Shown: positions 24,823 to 33,427 of the stretch, piece by piece
Layout: every line of letters starts with the position of its first letter
Numbering within the stretch: position 1 is the first letter of the stretch
Assembly (NCBI GenBank): GCA_026414705.1
Contig: JAOAIM010000008.1
Span: 11,533 to 47,581 of the forward strand
Direction of reading: 5' to 3'
From: Verrucomicrobiia bacterium
GTDB lineage: Bacteria > Verrucomicrobiota > Verrucomicrobiia > Limisphaerales > JAOAIM01
Length of the DNA: 36,049 nucleotides
Position numbers and translations under genes: made by a program
Notes under the pieces: generated by a model
Databases searched by the model: none
Told to the model about the DNA's origin: nothing
Seen by the model: only the letters and a program-made list of their open reading frames with translations

Positions 24823-26157
24823 ATGCTGCGCGGGTTCACAATCGTTTTTGCGACTCTGGCGCTGGTGTCGGCGCGCGCGGCGTCGGATTCCGGCGCAGAG
24901 GCGGAGGTGGAGCGGGACGCGACGTCGGCGCGGGCGCCGCAGGTGGGACTGATTCGCATCGAGGGCGCGATCGGGCCGGCGACGGCCAGTTACATTTCGC
25001 GCGCGATTGACCTGTCCGGGGAGCGCGAAGACGAGTGCCTCGTCATTGAGCTCGACACGCCGGGCGGGCTGCTCGATTCGACCAAGGTGATCGTGCAGAA
25101 GTTCCTGGCCTCGAAAGTGCCGGTGGTGGTGTATGTGGCGCCGCCGGGCGCGCACGCGGGCAGCGCCGGGTGTTTCATCACGCTGGCGGCCGACATTGCG
25201 GCCATGGCGCCCACCACCAGCATCGGCGCGGCCCATCCGGTTTCCATCGGCAGCCCCGCCGGCGGCGACGAGAAACCTGACGAGACGATGAAGCAAAAGC
25301 TGGCCAACTTTGCGGCCAGTTACATCGAGACGATCGCGGCCCGGCGCAAGCGCAACGTGGAGTGGGCGCGCTCGGCGGTGAAGGAAAGCGCCGCCATCAG
25401 CGAGGAAAAGGCGCTGGAGCTCAACGTCATTGACCTCATTGCCAAAGACCTGCCCGATCTGCTCCGGCAAATTGACGGGCGCGAAATCAATGACAAGACC
25501 CTCCGCACGGCCAACGCGAAGGTGGCGGAGATTCCGATGGTGCTGCGCGAGCGGATTTTTCAAGTGCTCTGGCGGCCGGAGGTGATGTTTTTGCTCATGC
25601 TGATTGCGATCTACGGGATCATCGGCGAGTTGAGCAATCCGGGCGCGATCATTCCCGGTGTGGTGGGCGCGATTGCGTTGATCCTGGCGCTGTATATGGC
25701 GGCGATTCTGCCGGTGAACGTGGCCGGGCTGGCGCTCATCGTTCTGGCAATCCTGCTTTTCATTGCGGACATTTACGCGGCGTCGCACGGCGTGTTGACC
25801 GCCGGGGGCGTCATTGCGTTTCTGCTGGGCGCGGTGATGCTCTTCAACAAGGCCGAGCCGGGTTTTCGCCTGGCCCTCACCTACATCATCCCCGGCGTCG
25901 TGATCACGGCCCTGTTTTTCATCTTCGTGGTCGGCGCGGGTCTGCGGGCGCAACTCTGGCCGGTGCGCGCCGGGCGGGAGGCGATGATTGGCGAGACGGG
26001 GCGGGCGATTTCGCGGATTGACGCCGGCGGCGGAAAAGTGTTTGTGGAGGGCGAGTATTGGAACGCGGTGAGCGACACCCCGATTGAAAGCGGGCAACCG
26101 GTGGAAATCGTCGCCGTCACCGGCCTGTTGTTGAAAGTCAAACCCAAGACAAGCTGA
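24823..26157 (+). CDS. NfeD-family membrane-bound ClpP-class protease
   Basis: A 444-residue protein with a signal peptide (1-19), an extracytoplasmic ClpP-like serine protease domain (about 40-235), four or five membrane helices (about 245-390) and a C-terminal OB-fold NfeD domain (about 395-444: [24 protein letters not shown]). The catalytic serine is probably Ser114 in HAGSAGCF, and the general-base lysine lies in MKQKLANF (about 157-159). Long NfeD proteins of this kind, such as archaeal PH1510, cleave the C-terminus of stomatin. The slipin gene follows after 10 bases, as expected. The ATG at 24823 is preferred; a GTG at 24808 is also possible. Promoters lie in the divergent gap with the lipoprotein gene. 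Confidence 0.9.
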   Translation: MLRGFTIVFATLALVSARAASDSGAEAEVERDATSARAPQVGLIRIEGAIGPATASYISRAIDLSGEREDECLVIELDTPGGLLDSTKVIVQKFLASKVPVVVYVAPPGAHAGSAGCFITLAADIAAMAPTTSIGAAHPVSIGSPAGGDEKPDETMKQKLANFAASYIETIAARRKRNVEWARSAVKESAAISEEKALELNVIDLIAKDLPDLLRQIDGREINDKTLRTANAKVAEIPMVLRERIFQVLWRPEVMFLLMLIAIYGIIGELSNPGAIIPGVVGAIALILALYMAAILPVNVAGLALIVLAILLFIADIYAASHGVLTAGGVIAFLLGAVMLFNKAEPGFRLALTYIIPGVVITALFFIFVVGAGLRAQLWPVRAGREAMIGETGRAISRIDAGGGKVFVEGEYWNAVSDTPIESGQPVEIVAVTGLLLKVKPKTS

Positions 26158-26167
26158 GGAGAAGCCT

Positions 26168-26944
26168 ATGCCTGTTCCTGAAACCCTGGTGGGACTGTTT
26201 CGGCTGGCGCCGTGGATCGTCGCCATTTTCATCCTCGCCAGCATCGTGTTGCCGCAGATGGTGCGCATCCTGCGCGAATACGAGCGCGGGGTCATCTTCC
26301 GTCTGGGCAAACTGCTCGGCGCCAAAGGTCCGGGCCTGATCTTCCTCATCCCCCTGGTGGACCGGATGGTGAAAATGGACCTGCGCGTCGTGACCATTGA
26401 CGTGTCCAAGCAGGAGGTCATGACGCGCGACAACGTGCCGGTGACCGTGGACGCGGTGGTGTATTTCCGGGTCATTGACCCGGTCTCCGCCGTCGTGAAG
26501 GTCGAGAACTACTGGAAGGCGACCTCGTTGATCGCGCAAACGACGCTGCGGAGCGTGCTCGGTCAGGCGGAAATGGACGACCTGCTGGCGCACCGCGAAA
26601 AAATCAACCAGACGTTGCAGGAAATCATTGACCGGCAGACCGATCCCTGGGGCGTCAAGGTGACCGCTGTCGAGGTCAAGGATGTGACGTTGCCCGACGG
26701 CATGAAGCGGGCGATGGCCAAACAGGCCGAGGCCGAACGCGAACGCCGCGCCAAGATCGTCAACGCCGAGGGCGAATATCAGGCCGCCGAGAAAATGGTG
26801 CAGGCCGCGCAGATGATCGCCCGCGAACCGATCGCGCTCCAGTTGCGCTTCCTCCAGACGATGCGCGAAATCTCCAGCGAGCACAACACGACCACCTTTG
26901 TGCCCGTGCCGATTGATCTGTTCGCGCCGTTCATGAAGAAGTAG
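26168..26944 (+). CDS. Slipin (SPFH/band 7 protein), NfeD partner
   Basis: A 258-residue membrane-associated protein. One hydrophobic segment at about 13-31 anchors it. The SPFH domain follows, with [41 protein letters not shown] and [12 protein letters not shown]. Then comes the coiled-coil region [26 protein letters not shown] (about 179-205). It is a typical prokaryotic stomatin-like slipin that forms oligomeric membrane scaffolds. The ATG at 26168 is preceded by AGGAGA, one of the few strong ribosome-binding sites in the window. It lies 10 bases after nfeD, so the two form an operon. Substrate relationship with the protease is known in archaea and inferred here. Confidence 0.93.
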   Translation: MPVPETLVGLFRLAPWIVAIFILASIVLPQMVRILREYERGVIFRLGKLLGAKGPGLIFLIPLVDRMVKMDLRVVTIDVSKQEVMTRDNVPVTVDAVVYFRVIDPVSAVVKVENYWKATSLIAQTTLRSVLGQAEMDDLLAHREKINQTLQEIIDRQTDPWGVKVTAVEVKDVTLPDGMKRAMAKQAEAERERRAKIVNAEGEYQAAEKMVQAAQMIAREPIALQLRFLQTMREISSEHNTTTFVPVPIDLFAPFMKK

Positions 26945-27130
26945 GCGCCCGCCGCGCACGGAGAAAAACGTGACTGCGGCGACGCTCCGGCGACAGTGGA
27001 ACAAGCATTCCGAGGGCGCTTTCAACCGGGAATCGCACCAAAGAAACGAAAAAACCCGGTTTATAACGACGGGCGATTCGCTCTTGGACGTGTGTCCGCC
27101 AGACCTCGGACCCGTAATCTGCCGAGGCCC

Positions 27131-27167
27131 TTTTCACCCTTCGTGTGTTTCGTGTCTTTCGTGGTTG
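27131..27167 (+). repeat. TTCGTGTGTTTCGTG-type interspersed repeat
   Basis: A run of TTTCACCCTTCGTGTGTTTC and CGTGTCTTTCGTGG units in the non-coding gap after the slipin gene. The reverse complement (CCACGAAAGACACGAAACAC) is a pattern I recall from many environmental Planctomycetes/Verrucomicrobia genomes. The rest of 26945-27193 shows no gene. Confidence 0.7.
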
Positions 27168-27193
27168 CTCAACTCGATTCATCCGGTCGTTGA

Positions 27194-27352
27194 ATGTGCG
27201 TGGTGGTCACGGGCGCGTTCGGTTTTTCAGGTCGCCATATTGCTGTGCGGCTGCTGGCTGCCGGCCACGAAATCCTCACGCTCACCAACGCGGGGCATCA
27301 CGCGAGCCCCTTCGGCGCGCAGGCCCCGTTTTTTTGGGCGTCCAGGCCGTAG
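27194..27352 (+). pseudogene. Remnant of an NAD(P)-dependent epimerase-like gene
   Basis: An ATG at 27194 opens 52 codons. The first 30 read as a Rossmann dinucleotide-binding start, VVTGAFGFSGRHIAVRLLAA, with the TGxxGxxG motif, followed by GHEILTLTN and SPFG as in atypical short-chain dehydrogenases/NmrA-like proteins (usually about 280-330 residues). The frame ends at TAG (27350-27352). The next about 400 bases give no recognisable continuation in any frame, so the catalytic part is missing. No similar full gene is in the window. Decay after loss of the 3' part, possibly helped by the nearby repeat, is the simplest reading. A short functional protein is unlikely. Confidence 0.7.
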
Positions 27353-27754
27353 GAGGTGGTGTCGGCGCTCGAGCCGAGCGGTGTCAAAATTTTCGCGCGC
27401 GGCGGGCGGCCATCCGGGCGCATTTGACCTTGCTGCGCGGCAGGAACACATCATCAATCCGGCGGCTGAATCCGGGCAGAAAAGTCCACATTCCCGGCTG
27501 CGCGCATAAACACCGGTTGTTCTGTCGGATTGCTCTGCCCTTGGGCTGAAGTCCGAATCGGTCGCGAGCCCTTGCCGACCGATGAGGATCGGCTTGATCC
27601 GTGGTTCAAATGCTTTTTTCAAGGCCGGCCGCTCAGCCTGAACGCGGTCTCGAAAGCCGGACGACGTCCGCGAGCGGCGACTCGCGGTTGCCCGGCATCC
27701 CGAACGAGGGCGGGGTGCAAGCGCTGCTTGGAGGATGAAACAGCGGCAGGAGCG
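27353..27754. other. Non-coding region after the epimerase remnant
   Basis: About 400 bases without a convincing gene. The inverted pair GCCGACC ... GGATCGGC at about 27573-27593, followed a little later by a run of T (27612-27617), could form a weak hairpin. Open frames here extend from antisense shadows of the phosphatase gene. Confidence 0.5.
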
Positions 27755-29068
27755 TCAGTTGGCAGCGGCAGTTGGGGGAACGCTGCGCTTGCCGAGGGGC
27801 AGGGTCTGGTAATAGGCCTCGGCTTCTGCGGCGCCACGCGCGGTGGGCGGATACACATCGAAGACGCGTCCGTCCAGATCGTAGGCGCGGTATTCGACGC
27901 CCCGACGGTTGATGTCCACGCACCAGAAATGTTCCAGGCTGGCAGCTTTGACCAGATACCATCGCAACTGCGGCTCCACGGAGCGCGCCGGCATGCCGAG
28001 GCAACCGTCGCCAAGATAAAGTGTTCCCTGCGGATCGGGCTGGTTGTGCCGCAGCAGGTGCGTGCGTTTGAAGGTGTGGTCGTGGTGTTCAAACGCCGTG
28101 GTGAGGCGATACCGGTCGAACAGGGGCAGCCAGACGTCGCGACCTTTGACCGAGCCGGCGCCGTCGTAAGCGCGGTGGCTCGGATAAAGCGGCACATGAT
28201 AAACCGCCATGCGATACGGGACGTGCCGGTGCCGGGCGAGCTGATCCTCAAGCCAGGCGGCTTGAGGGCCGTCGTGCGCTGCGGCGTGGCCGCTGTCGAG
28301 GATCAACACAACGAGGTTGCGCCCAAAGGTCAGGCTGCGGTAGCTGCGGTGACGGTCCTGCGCGAAATAACCAAAGAAAAAAGGCGCGTTGGTGGGCGAG
28401 AGGTTCGTCGCGCCACGGCGGATTTCATGATTGCCAATGGCCAGGACCATCGGAATGGTCAGCCCCGAGGGCGTGATCATGTTCGTTTGCCAGTGGTCGA
28501 GCCACGCGTCCCAGCGCGGGTAGTTGGTGAGCATGCCGTTGGCGTAGGCCAGATCGCCGCCCACCACGCAGAAGTCGGGCGCCAGCCGCGCCGCATGTTG
28601 GAGCAGTTTGGGCACGTTCGCGCCCACGCCCATGTCGCCGCCCACAATGAAGCGCAGCGGCGCGCGCCCCGACGGCACGGTGCGAAACTGACGTTCGGCG
28701 CTGAATCCATTCCGAGGGTCGCCGGCGATGAAGTAATAGGTGCGTCCCGGCTTCAACCCGGTTAGCTCCACCCAATGAATCCAGCGCCCGTCCTCAAGGC
28801 CCGGGATTTGATGCGCGCTGCCTTGCGCACGATAACGGTAGGCCTCGGGCCGTCCACCGCGGGGTCGAACGTCGTAATAGACCGAGCTGGCTTCCCCACG
28901 CTCCCAAGTCTGGTAGTTCACTGTCATCGTTCGGCTTGGGTCACCCTGCCAGGTCAAATAGACGTGGCGCGGCGCGGCCCCCGCCGACAGGGTCAAAGCC
29001 AGGATCGCCACAGACCACCAGCGGGCAGACGCCCCCGCAGAACGGCAAACGGTTACAAAAGGCTTCAT
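27755..29068 (-). CDS. Secreted purple-acid-phosphatase-like metallophosphoesterase
   Basis: A 437-residue exported phosphoesterase. A signal peptide covers about 1-31 (long basic start, then VAILALTLSAGAA). A fibronectin-III-like purple acid phosphatase N-domain follows (about 35-130), then the dimetal domain: GGDMG (Asp145), GGDLAYAN (Asp172, Tyr175), IGNHE (Asn213, His214), VYHVPLYPSH, and FEHHDHTFKRT. The last motif replaces the normal GHxHxYxR with EHHDHTFKR: the key histidines are kept but the glycine is Glu. Expected activity is hydrolysis of phosphomonoesters outside the cytoplasm, perhaps for phosphate acquisition; no Pho box was identified. It stands alone. Confidence 0.87.
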   Translation of the reverse strand: MKPFVTVCRSAGASARWWSVAILALTLSAGAAPRHVYLTWQGDPSRTMTVNYQTWERGEASSVYYDVRPRGGRPEAYRYRAQGSAHQIPGLEDGRWIHWVELTGLKPGRTYYFIAGDPRNGFSAERQFRTVPSGRAPLRFIVGGDMGVGANVPKLLQHAARLAPDFCVVGGDLAYANGMLTNYPRWDAWLDHWQTNMITPSGLTIPMVLAIGNHEIRRGATNLSPTNAPFFFGYFAQDRHRSYRSLTFGRNLVVLILDSGHAAAHDGPQAAWLEDQLARHRHVPYRMAVYHVPLYPSHRAYDGAGSVKGRDVWLPLFDRYRLTTAFEHHDHTFKRTHLLRHNQPDPQGTLYLGDGCLGMPARSVEPQLRWYLVKAASLEHFWCVDINRRGVEYRAYDLDGRVFDVYPPTARGAAEAEAYYQTLPLGKRSVPPTAAAN

Positions 29069-29479
29069 GGTGAATCTCTTGTGAGCCTGATCGCAAACTG
29101 ACCTCGCAGCAAGAAAAACGGACGCTCCTCAAACGCCCGGTCTGCGCGCGAGTCGCCCATCGTCCCCGGCTTGCTGACCTTTGAAGCTCCCGGCCATGAC
29201 GAGCGTTGAACGGAGGCACTGCGCGGCGCGTGGACGCGGTGTTTCAGGTTTTGATGCCCGCCACGGCGTGCACGCCGGCCAACAGGGCGCACGCGACACC
29301 AAAAGCGGTTCGGCTGGCACAAGGACTCGCCGCCGGGGTTTCCAATCCCCGGCTTGACGAGCGCAAAAGGCTTGACCAAGCTGGCGCAAATTGGCCCGGC
29401 CCGAAGTTCACGAGACCGTCCAGCGTGGTGCCGAGGCGGCCCGCGCTGGCGTCCGTCGGGCAAGCATCACAGCACGTGC
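29069..29479. other. Intergenic region between divergent phosphatase and DUF4914 genes
   Basis: About 410 bases without a gene that I can support. The palindrome CCGGGG (29333-29338), loop, CCCCGG (29347-29352) is the only clear structure. Promoters for both neighbours should be here; no strong -10/-35 pair stands out. Confidence 0.5.
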
Positions 29480-31387
29480 ATGATTGTAACGGCAGAAGTT
29501 GAACCGAAGTTGCGACCGGAACTGAAGCGCTTCAACGCGCCGCCGGAGGCGATCGAGATTTTCACCCGGTGCCGGAGTGTTGTCGTTCCGCACAGCATTC
29601 AGGAACTGGTGGACATGGCCTGCGGGGGGCCGGACCGGGACTACTACGAGGTGGCGTATGACGTGCCCGGTCGCGGTCGTTTTGTGGAGGCGACTGTCGC
29701 GCGGGTGCGCAACGGTGTGGTGGCCAACTACACCGAGCCGTATATGCGGCGGCGCGACCCGGACTGCCTGGTGATCGGTGACGATCAACCCACCAACAAG
29801 CCCACCTTTCAGCAGCGGTTTGGCCGGCCATTTGAGCCGGTGCGACTCGAAACCTTCCGGTGGTTGCAGGAGCAGGACCTGGCGGCGTTTGCGTTTGTGG
29901 CCGGCGGCGTGGGGCTGGGATTGGACGCGCTGGTGGTGGCGCCGGCCAACGCCGGATTTTTCGCCCTGGGGCTGGCCCTGCTTCAGGGCATGGTGCCGCC
30001 CGAACAGTTGCCACCCAACTTCACCCCGCGCGCGATCATTTACGTCGCGCCCGTTTTCCGGCATACCCATTTCAACGGCAAACAGGTGGTGGTGCATCGC
30101 CGCTGCGACGGGTTGCACGAGTTGTTTTCCTACAATTTGTATCCGGGCCCCAGCGCCAAGAAGGGCGTCTATGGCGTGCTCATCGGGCTGGGCGAGCGCG
30201 AGGGCTGGGTCACGAACCATTGCTCCACCGTCCAGGTCATCACCCCTTACGACAACGTGGTCACGATCATGCACGAGGGCGCAAGCGGCGGCGGCAAAAG
30301 CGAGATGCTCGAAAGCGCGCACCGCGAACCGGACGGTCGGCTTTTGCTCGGCGAAAACATCATCAGCGGTGAGCGCCGTTACCTGCAAATTCCCCGCTCG
30401 TGCGATCTGCGCCCGGTGACCGATGACATGGCGCTGTGCCATCCATCCTTGCAGGAGGGCAGCGGCAAGCTCACGCTCGTTGATGCCGAAAGCGCGTGGT
30501 TCGTGCGCGTCAACCACATCCAGCATTACGGCACGGACATTTACCTGGAAAAGCTCACCGCCGAACCGCCCGAACCGTTGCTGTTTTTGAACATTGACGC
30601 CGTGCCGCGCAGCCGCGCGCTCATCTGGGAACACACCCAGGACGCGCCCGGCAAACCGTGTCCCAACCCGCGCGTCATCATCCCGCGCCGGGTGTATCCG
30701 GGGGTGGTTGAAGGGCCGGTGGTGGTGGACATCCGCAGCTTTGGCGTGCGCACGCCGCCGTGTACGCGCGAAAAACCCACCTACGGCATCATCGGGTTGT
30801 TTCATCTGCTGCCCCCGGCGCTGGCGTGGCTCTGGCGACTGGTCTCCCCGCGCGGGCACGACAATCCCAGCATCGTCGAAACCGAGGGCATGAGCAGCGA
30901 AGGTGTCGGTTCCTACTGGCCCTTTGCGACGGGTCGGCGGGTGGACCAGGCCAACCTGCTGTTGCGCCAGTTCGCCGAGAGCACCCGCATGCGCCAGATT
31001 CTTTGCCCCAATCAATACGTCGGCGCCTGGCGCGTGGGCTTCATGCCGCAATGGATCGCTCGTGAATACCTGGCCCGACGCGGCGTCGCGCGTTTCCGTC
31101 CCGATCAGTTGCGCCCGGCCCGCTGTCCGTTGCTCGGTTACACGATGCACCAGTTGCAGGTCGAGGGCAGCTTCATCGCCCGCTGGTTTTTGCAGGTGGA
31201 AACGCAGCCCGAGGTCGGCGAGGAAGGCTACGACCAGGGGGCCGCGATTCTGCGGAGGTTTTTCCACCGCTGCGTGAAAGATTTTCTGGAGCCCGATCTC
31301 GACCCGCTCGGTCGGGAAATCATCACCTGCTGTCTGGACGACGGCACGGTGCACGACTACGAACGGCTGTTGCCCGGCGGCGAGTGA
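29480..31387 (+). CDS. DUF4914 family protein (PEPCK-like P-loop)
   Basis: A 635-residue cytosolic protein matching DUF4914 as I know it: [24 protein letters not shown] (57-80), [20 protein letters not shown] (83-102) and the nucleotide-binding loop [12 protein letters not shown] (265-276). The loop and its place in the fold recall ATP-dependent PEP carboxykinase, whose superfamily DUF4914 is thought to join; it lacks known substrate data. Further conserved-looking parts are [15 protein letters not shown] and [21 protein letters not shown] use the ATG at 29480 because the 42 residues upstream are Arg/Ser-rich without family character. It is upstream of the SAM riboswitch but has its own transcription unit. 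A phosphotransferase on a small acid is the likely chemistry, by inference. Confidence 0.82.
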   Translation: MIVTAEVEPKLRPELKRFNAPPEAIEIFTRCRSVVVPHSIQELVDMACGGPDRDYYEVAYDVPGRGRFVEATVARVRNGVVANYTEPYMRRRDPDCLVIGDDQPTNKPTFQQRFGRPFEPVRLETFRWLQEQDLAAFAFVAGGVGLGLDALVVAPANAGFFALGLALLQGMVPPEQLPPNFTPRAIIYVAPVFRHTHFNGKQVVVHRRCDGLHELFSYNLYPGPSAKKGVYGVLIGLGEREGWVTNHCSTVQVITPYDNVVTIMHEGASGGGKSEMLESAHREPDGRLLLGENIISGERRYLQIPRSCDLRPVTDDMALCHPSLQEGSGKLTLVDAESAWFVRVNHIQHYGTDIYLEKLTAEPPEPLLFLNIDAVPRSRALIWEHTQDAPGKPCPNPRVIIPRRVYPGVVEGPVVVDIRSFGVRTPPCTREKPTYGIIGLFHLLPPALAWLWRLVSPRGHDNPSIVETEGMSSEGVGSYWPFATGRRVDQANLLLRQFAESTRMRQILCPNQYVGAWRVGFMPQWIAREYLARRGVARFRPDQLRPARCPLLGYTMHQLQVEGSFIARWFLQVETQPEVGEEGYDQGAAILRRFFHRCVKDFLEPDLDPLGREIITCCLDDGTVHDYERLLPGGE

Positions 31388-31491
31388 GCGCGGCCGCCGG
31401 TGGCCGCGACCTCGGCGCAGCCTTCGACTGCCGGGTTTCAGACGGCATTTGGGGAGGAAAAAACCTTCCGCCCGGCGGGCCAAAAAAATTT

Positions 31492-31497
31492 TTGACA
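31492..31497 (+). promoter_or_regulatory. Possible -35 element of the riboswitch operon
   Basis: A consensus TTGACA hexamer in an AT-rich stretch about 50 bases before the aptamer. A -10 box is unclear: the position 17 bases downstream reads CAATCT, and a TATAAC at 31536-31541 lies too close to the aptamer start for its P1 stem to be transcribed whole. Confidence 0.4.
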
Positions 31498-31543
31498 AGG
31501 TGGTGTCCCCAAATCAATCTATCCGCATCCGTTGATATAACGG

Positions 31544-31659
31544 TCTCATGTAGAGTGGCTGAGGGACTGGCCCGATGACGCCACGGCAACCGGTTGAAGG
31601 CGCAGCTTCAACGTCCAGGTGCCAATTCCAGCCCCGGCGGGTGCCGGGGAAAAATGAGA
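31544..31659 (+). promoter_or_regulatory. SAM-I (S-box) riboswitch aptamer
   Basis: All S-box landmarks are present. P1 pairs TCTCAT (31544-31549) with ATGAGA (31654-31659). The core reads GAGGGACTGGCCCGATGA (31561-31578), followed by CGGCAACC. P3 pairs GTTGAAG (31593-31599) with CTTCAAC (31606-31612). The joining element is GGTGCCAATTCC, and P4 pairs CCCCGGC (31632-31638) with GCCGGGG (31643-31649). It binds S-adenosylmethionine and normally turns off genes of methionine synthesis or uptake when SAM is high. The gene it controls here is annotated by homology as threonine synthase, which is the surprise. Confidence 0.95.
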
Positions 31660-31677
31660 AGCGTGCGCAAATCGTGC

Positions 31678-31708
31678 AGCCCCTTCTCTCCATGAGGCGG
31701 GGCTTTTT
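31678..31708 (+). terminator. Riboswitch expression-platform terminator
   Basis: AGCCCC (31678-31683) pairs with GGGGCT (31699-31704), with an inner CTC/GAG pair, followed by TTTTT. An alternative pairing is available: GAGAAG (31656-31661, the 3' side of P1) with CTTCTC (31683-31688), which would break both P1 and the terminator. SAM binding therefore stabilises P1, frees the terminator and stops transcription about 60 bases before the ATG. Confidence 0.88.
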
Positions 31709-31767
31709 GTTTGCCCCGCGCCGGAGGGCTGCGTCGGGGGTGAAGCGATTTGCGAAAAAGTCGAGCT

Positions 31768-33027
31768 ATGGAAAAACACGATGGTTTCATGAGGGCACTC
31801 AAGTGCCGCGAGTGCGGGCGGGAATACCCGCTGACCGCGACGCATGTGTGCGAGTTTGATTTCGGGCCGCTGGAGGTGGCCTACGATTACGAGCGGATCA
31901 AGCGCGTGCTCACGCGCGCCGCGATTCAGTCCCGGCCCAAGTCCATGTGGCGTTACCGTGAATTGCTGCCGGTGGCGCACGAGCCAACCGTGGGCCTGCA
32001 GGTGGGCTTCACGCCGTTGATCCGGGCTGACCGGCTCGCCAAAAAACTCGGCATCCGCGAAGCGTGGATCAAAAATGACGCGGTCAATTTCCCCACGCTC
32101 TCGTTCAAGGACCGCGTGGTGAGCGTGGCGTTGAGCCGCGCGCGCGAGCTGGGCTTTGATACCGTGGCGTGCGCCTCCACGGGCAACCTGGCCAACGCGG
32201 TCGCCGCCAACGCCGCCGCCGCCGGCTTGAAAGCCTACGTCTTCATCCCGGCGGACCTCGAACAGGGCAAGATTCTCAACTCGCTCATTTACGGCGCGCA
32301 CGTCATCGGCATCAAGGGCCATTACGACGAGGTCAACCGGCTCTGCGCCGAGATCGCGGGCAAGTTCGGCTGGGCGTTTGTGAACGTGAACATGCGGCCC
32401 TACTACGCCGAAGGCTCGAAGAGCTTCGCCTTCGAGGTCGTCGAGCAACTTGGCTGGCGCGTGCCGCAACACACCGTCGTGCCGATGGCCTCCGGCTCGT
32501 TGCTCACCAAAATTCACAAAGGCTACCAGGAATGCATCAAGCTGGGCCTGGCGCCCGAAACGCCCTACCGCGTCCACGGCGCGCAGGCCACCGGCTGCTC
32601 GCCCATCTCCACCGCGCACAAGGCGGGGCTGGACTTTTTCAAGCCCGTCAAGCCCGACACCATCGCCAAGTCGCTGGCCATCGGCACGCCGGCCGACGGC
32701 TTCTACGCGCTGCGCGCCATCAAGGAAACCGGCGGCGCGGCCGATGACGTGACCGACGACGAAATCCGCGACGCGATGCGGTTGCTGGCCGAGACCGAAG
32801 GGATTTTCACCGAGACCGCCGGCGGCGTGACCGTGGGCGTGACGCGCAAACTCATCGCCTCGGGCAAAATCGCGCCCCAGGATTCGGTCGTGATCTGCAT
32901 CACCGGCAACGGCCTCAAGACTCTCGACGCGGTCAACGGTTACCTGGGCAAACCGCGCGAAATCCGGCCCAGCCTCAGAGAATTTGAAGCGCTCATGGCG
33001 CAGGAGGAAAAGGCGTTGAAAAGTTGA
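31768..33027 (+). CDS. Threonine-synthase-like PLP enzyme under SAM control (possible homocysteine synthase)
   Basis: A 419-residue fold-type II PLP enzyme. The Schiff-base lysine is Lys114 in TLSFKDR, the phosphate/substrate loop is ACASTGNLANAVA, and MASGSLLTKIHKG and ITGNGLKTLD follow. The N-terminal zinc-ribbon-like region has Cys13, Cys16 and Cys28, but the fourth position is Asp (CEFDFGPLE). Threonine synthase converts O-phosphohomoserine to threonine. A SAM-I riboswitch and the two genes behind it, a sulfur carrier and a NIL protein, fit methionine synthesis better, so I infer that this paralogue may replace the phosphate of O-phosphohomoserine with sulfur to give homocysteine. The ATG at 31768 is chosen over a TTG at 31750. 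Ordinary threonine synthase remains possible. Confidence 0.85.
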   Translation: MEKHDGFMRALKCRECGREYPLTATHVCEFDFGPLEVAYDYERIKRVLTRAAIQSRPKSMWRYRELLPVAHEPTVGLQVGFTPLIRADRLAKKLGIREAWIKNDAVNFPTLSFKDRVVSVALSRARELGFDTVACASTGNLANAVAANAAAAGLKAYVFIPADLEQGKILNSLIYGAHVIGIKGHYDEVNRLCAEIAGKFGWAFVNVNMRPYYAEGSKSFAFEVVEQLGWRVPQHTVVPMASGSLLTKIHKGYQECIKLGLAPETPYRVHGAQATGCSPISTAHKAGLDFFKPVKPDTIAKSLAIGTPADGFYALRAIKETGGAADDVTDDEIRDAMRLLAETEGIFTETAGGVTVGVTRKLIASGKIAPQDSVVICITGNGLKTLDAVNGYLGKPREIRPSLREFEALMAQEEKALKS

Positions 33028-33098
33028 ATCGGTCGCGGTCCGCGCGCGGGCCGTTTGCGCTCCGACGCGCCGCCAACCCCCGAAAGGATTCCAGCACT

Positions 33099-33374
33099 AT
33101 GGCCAAAACCGTTCGCATTCCGACACCGTTGCGAAAGCTCACCAACAACCAGGAACTGGTCGAGGTCAACGGCTCGACCGTCGGCGAAGCGCTCGCCGAG
33201 TTGCAACAGCGTTTCCCCGGCATCCAGGAGCGGCTGCTCGATGAGAAGGGCGAGGTGCGCCGTTTCGTCAATGTCTACGTCAACGAGGAGGACATCCGCT
33301 TCCTCCAGAACCAGCAAACGCCGCTCAAGGACGGCGACGAAATCAGCATCATCCCCGCCATCGCCGGCGGTTGA
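33099..33374 (+). CDS. ThiS/MoaD-like sulfur-carrier protein with C-terminal Gly-Gly
   Basis: A 91-residue beta-grasp protein. It starts at the ATG at 33099 (MAKTVRIPTPLRKLTN), preceded by GAAAGGA at a suitable distance. GSTVGEALAELQQRFPGI (about 25-42), FVNVYVNEEDIRF and the tail GDEISIIPAIAGG are typical of MoaD/ThiS proteins, whose terminal glycine is activated as an adenylate and then made a thiocarboxylate that donates sulfur. It ends exactly at Gly-Gly, so no protease is needed to expose it. No E1-like activating enzyme (MoeB/ThiF) is adjacent; one must come from elsewhere. It lies 71 bases after the threonine-synthase-like gene, in the SAM-riboswitch unit, which points to a sulfur donor for homocysteine and not to thiamin or molybdopterin. 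Confidence 0.9.
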   Translation: MAKTVRIPTPLRKLTNNQELVEVNGSTVGEALAELQQRFPGIQERLLDEKGEVRRFVNVYVNEEDIRFLQNQQTPLKDGDEISIIPAIAGG

Positions 33375-33427
33375 GCGCGCACCAGCGCGACATTGACGCG
33401 GCGGCCAAACCCTGAATCCTTGAAGCG

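Noticed and set aside
33099-33374. ThiS/MoaD-like protein as part of thiamin or molybdopterin synthesis
   Set aside because: No thiG, thiF, moaE or other pathway genes are adjacent, and the unit is under SAM control.
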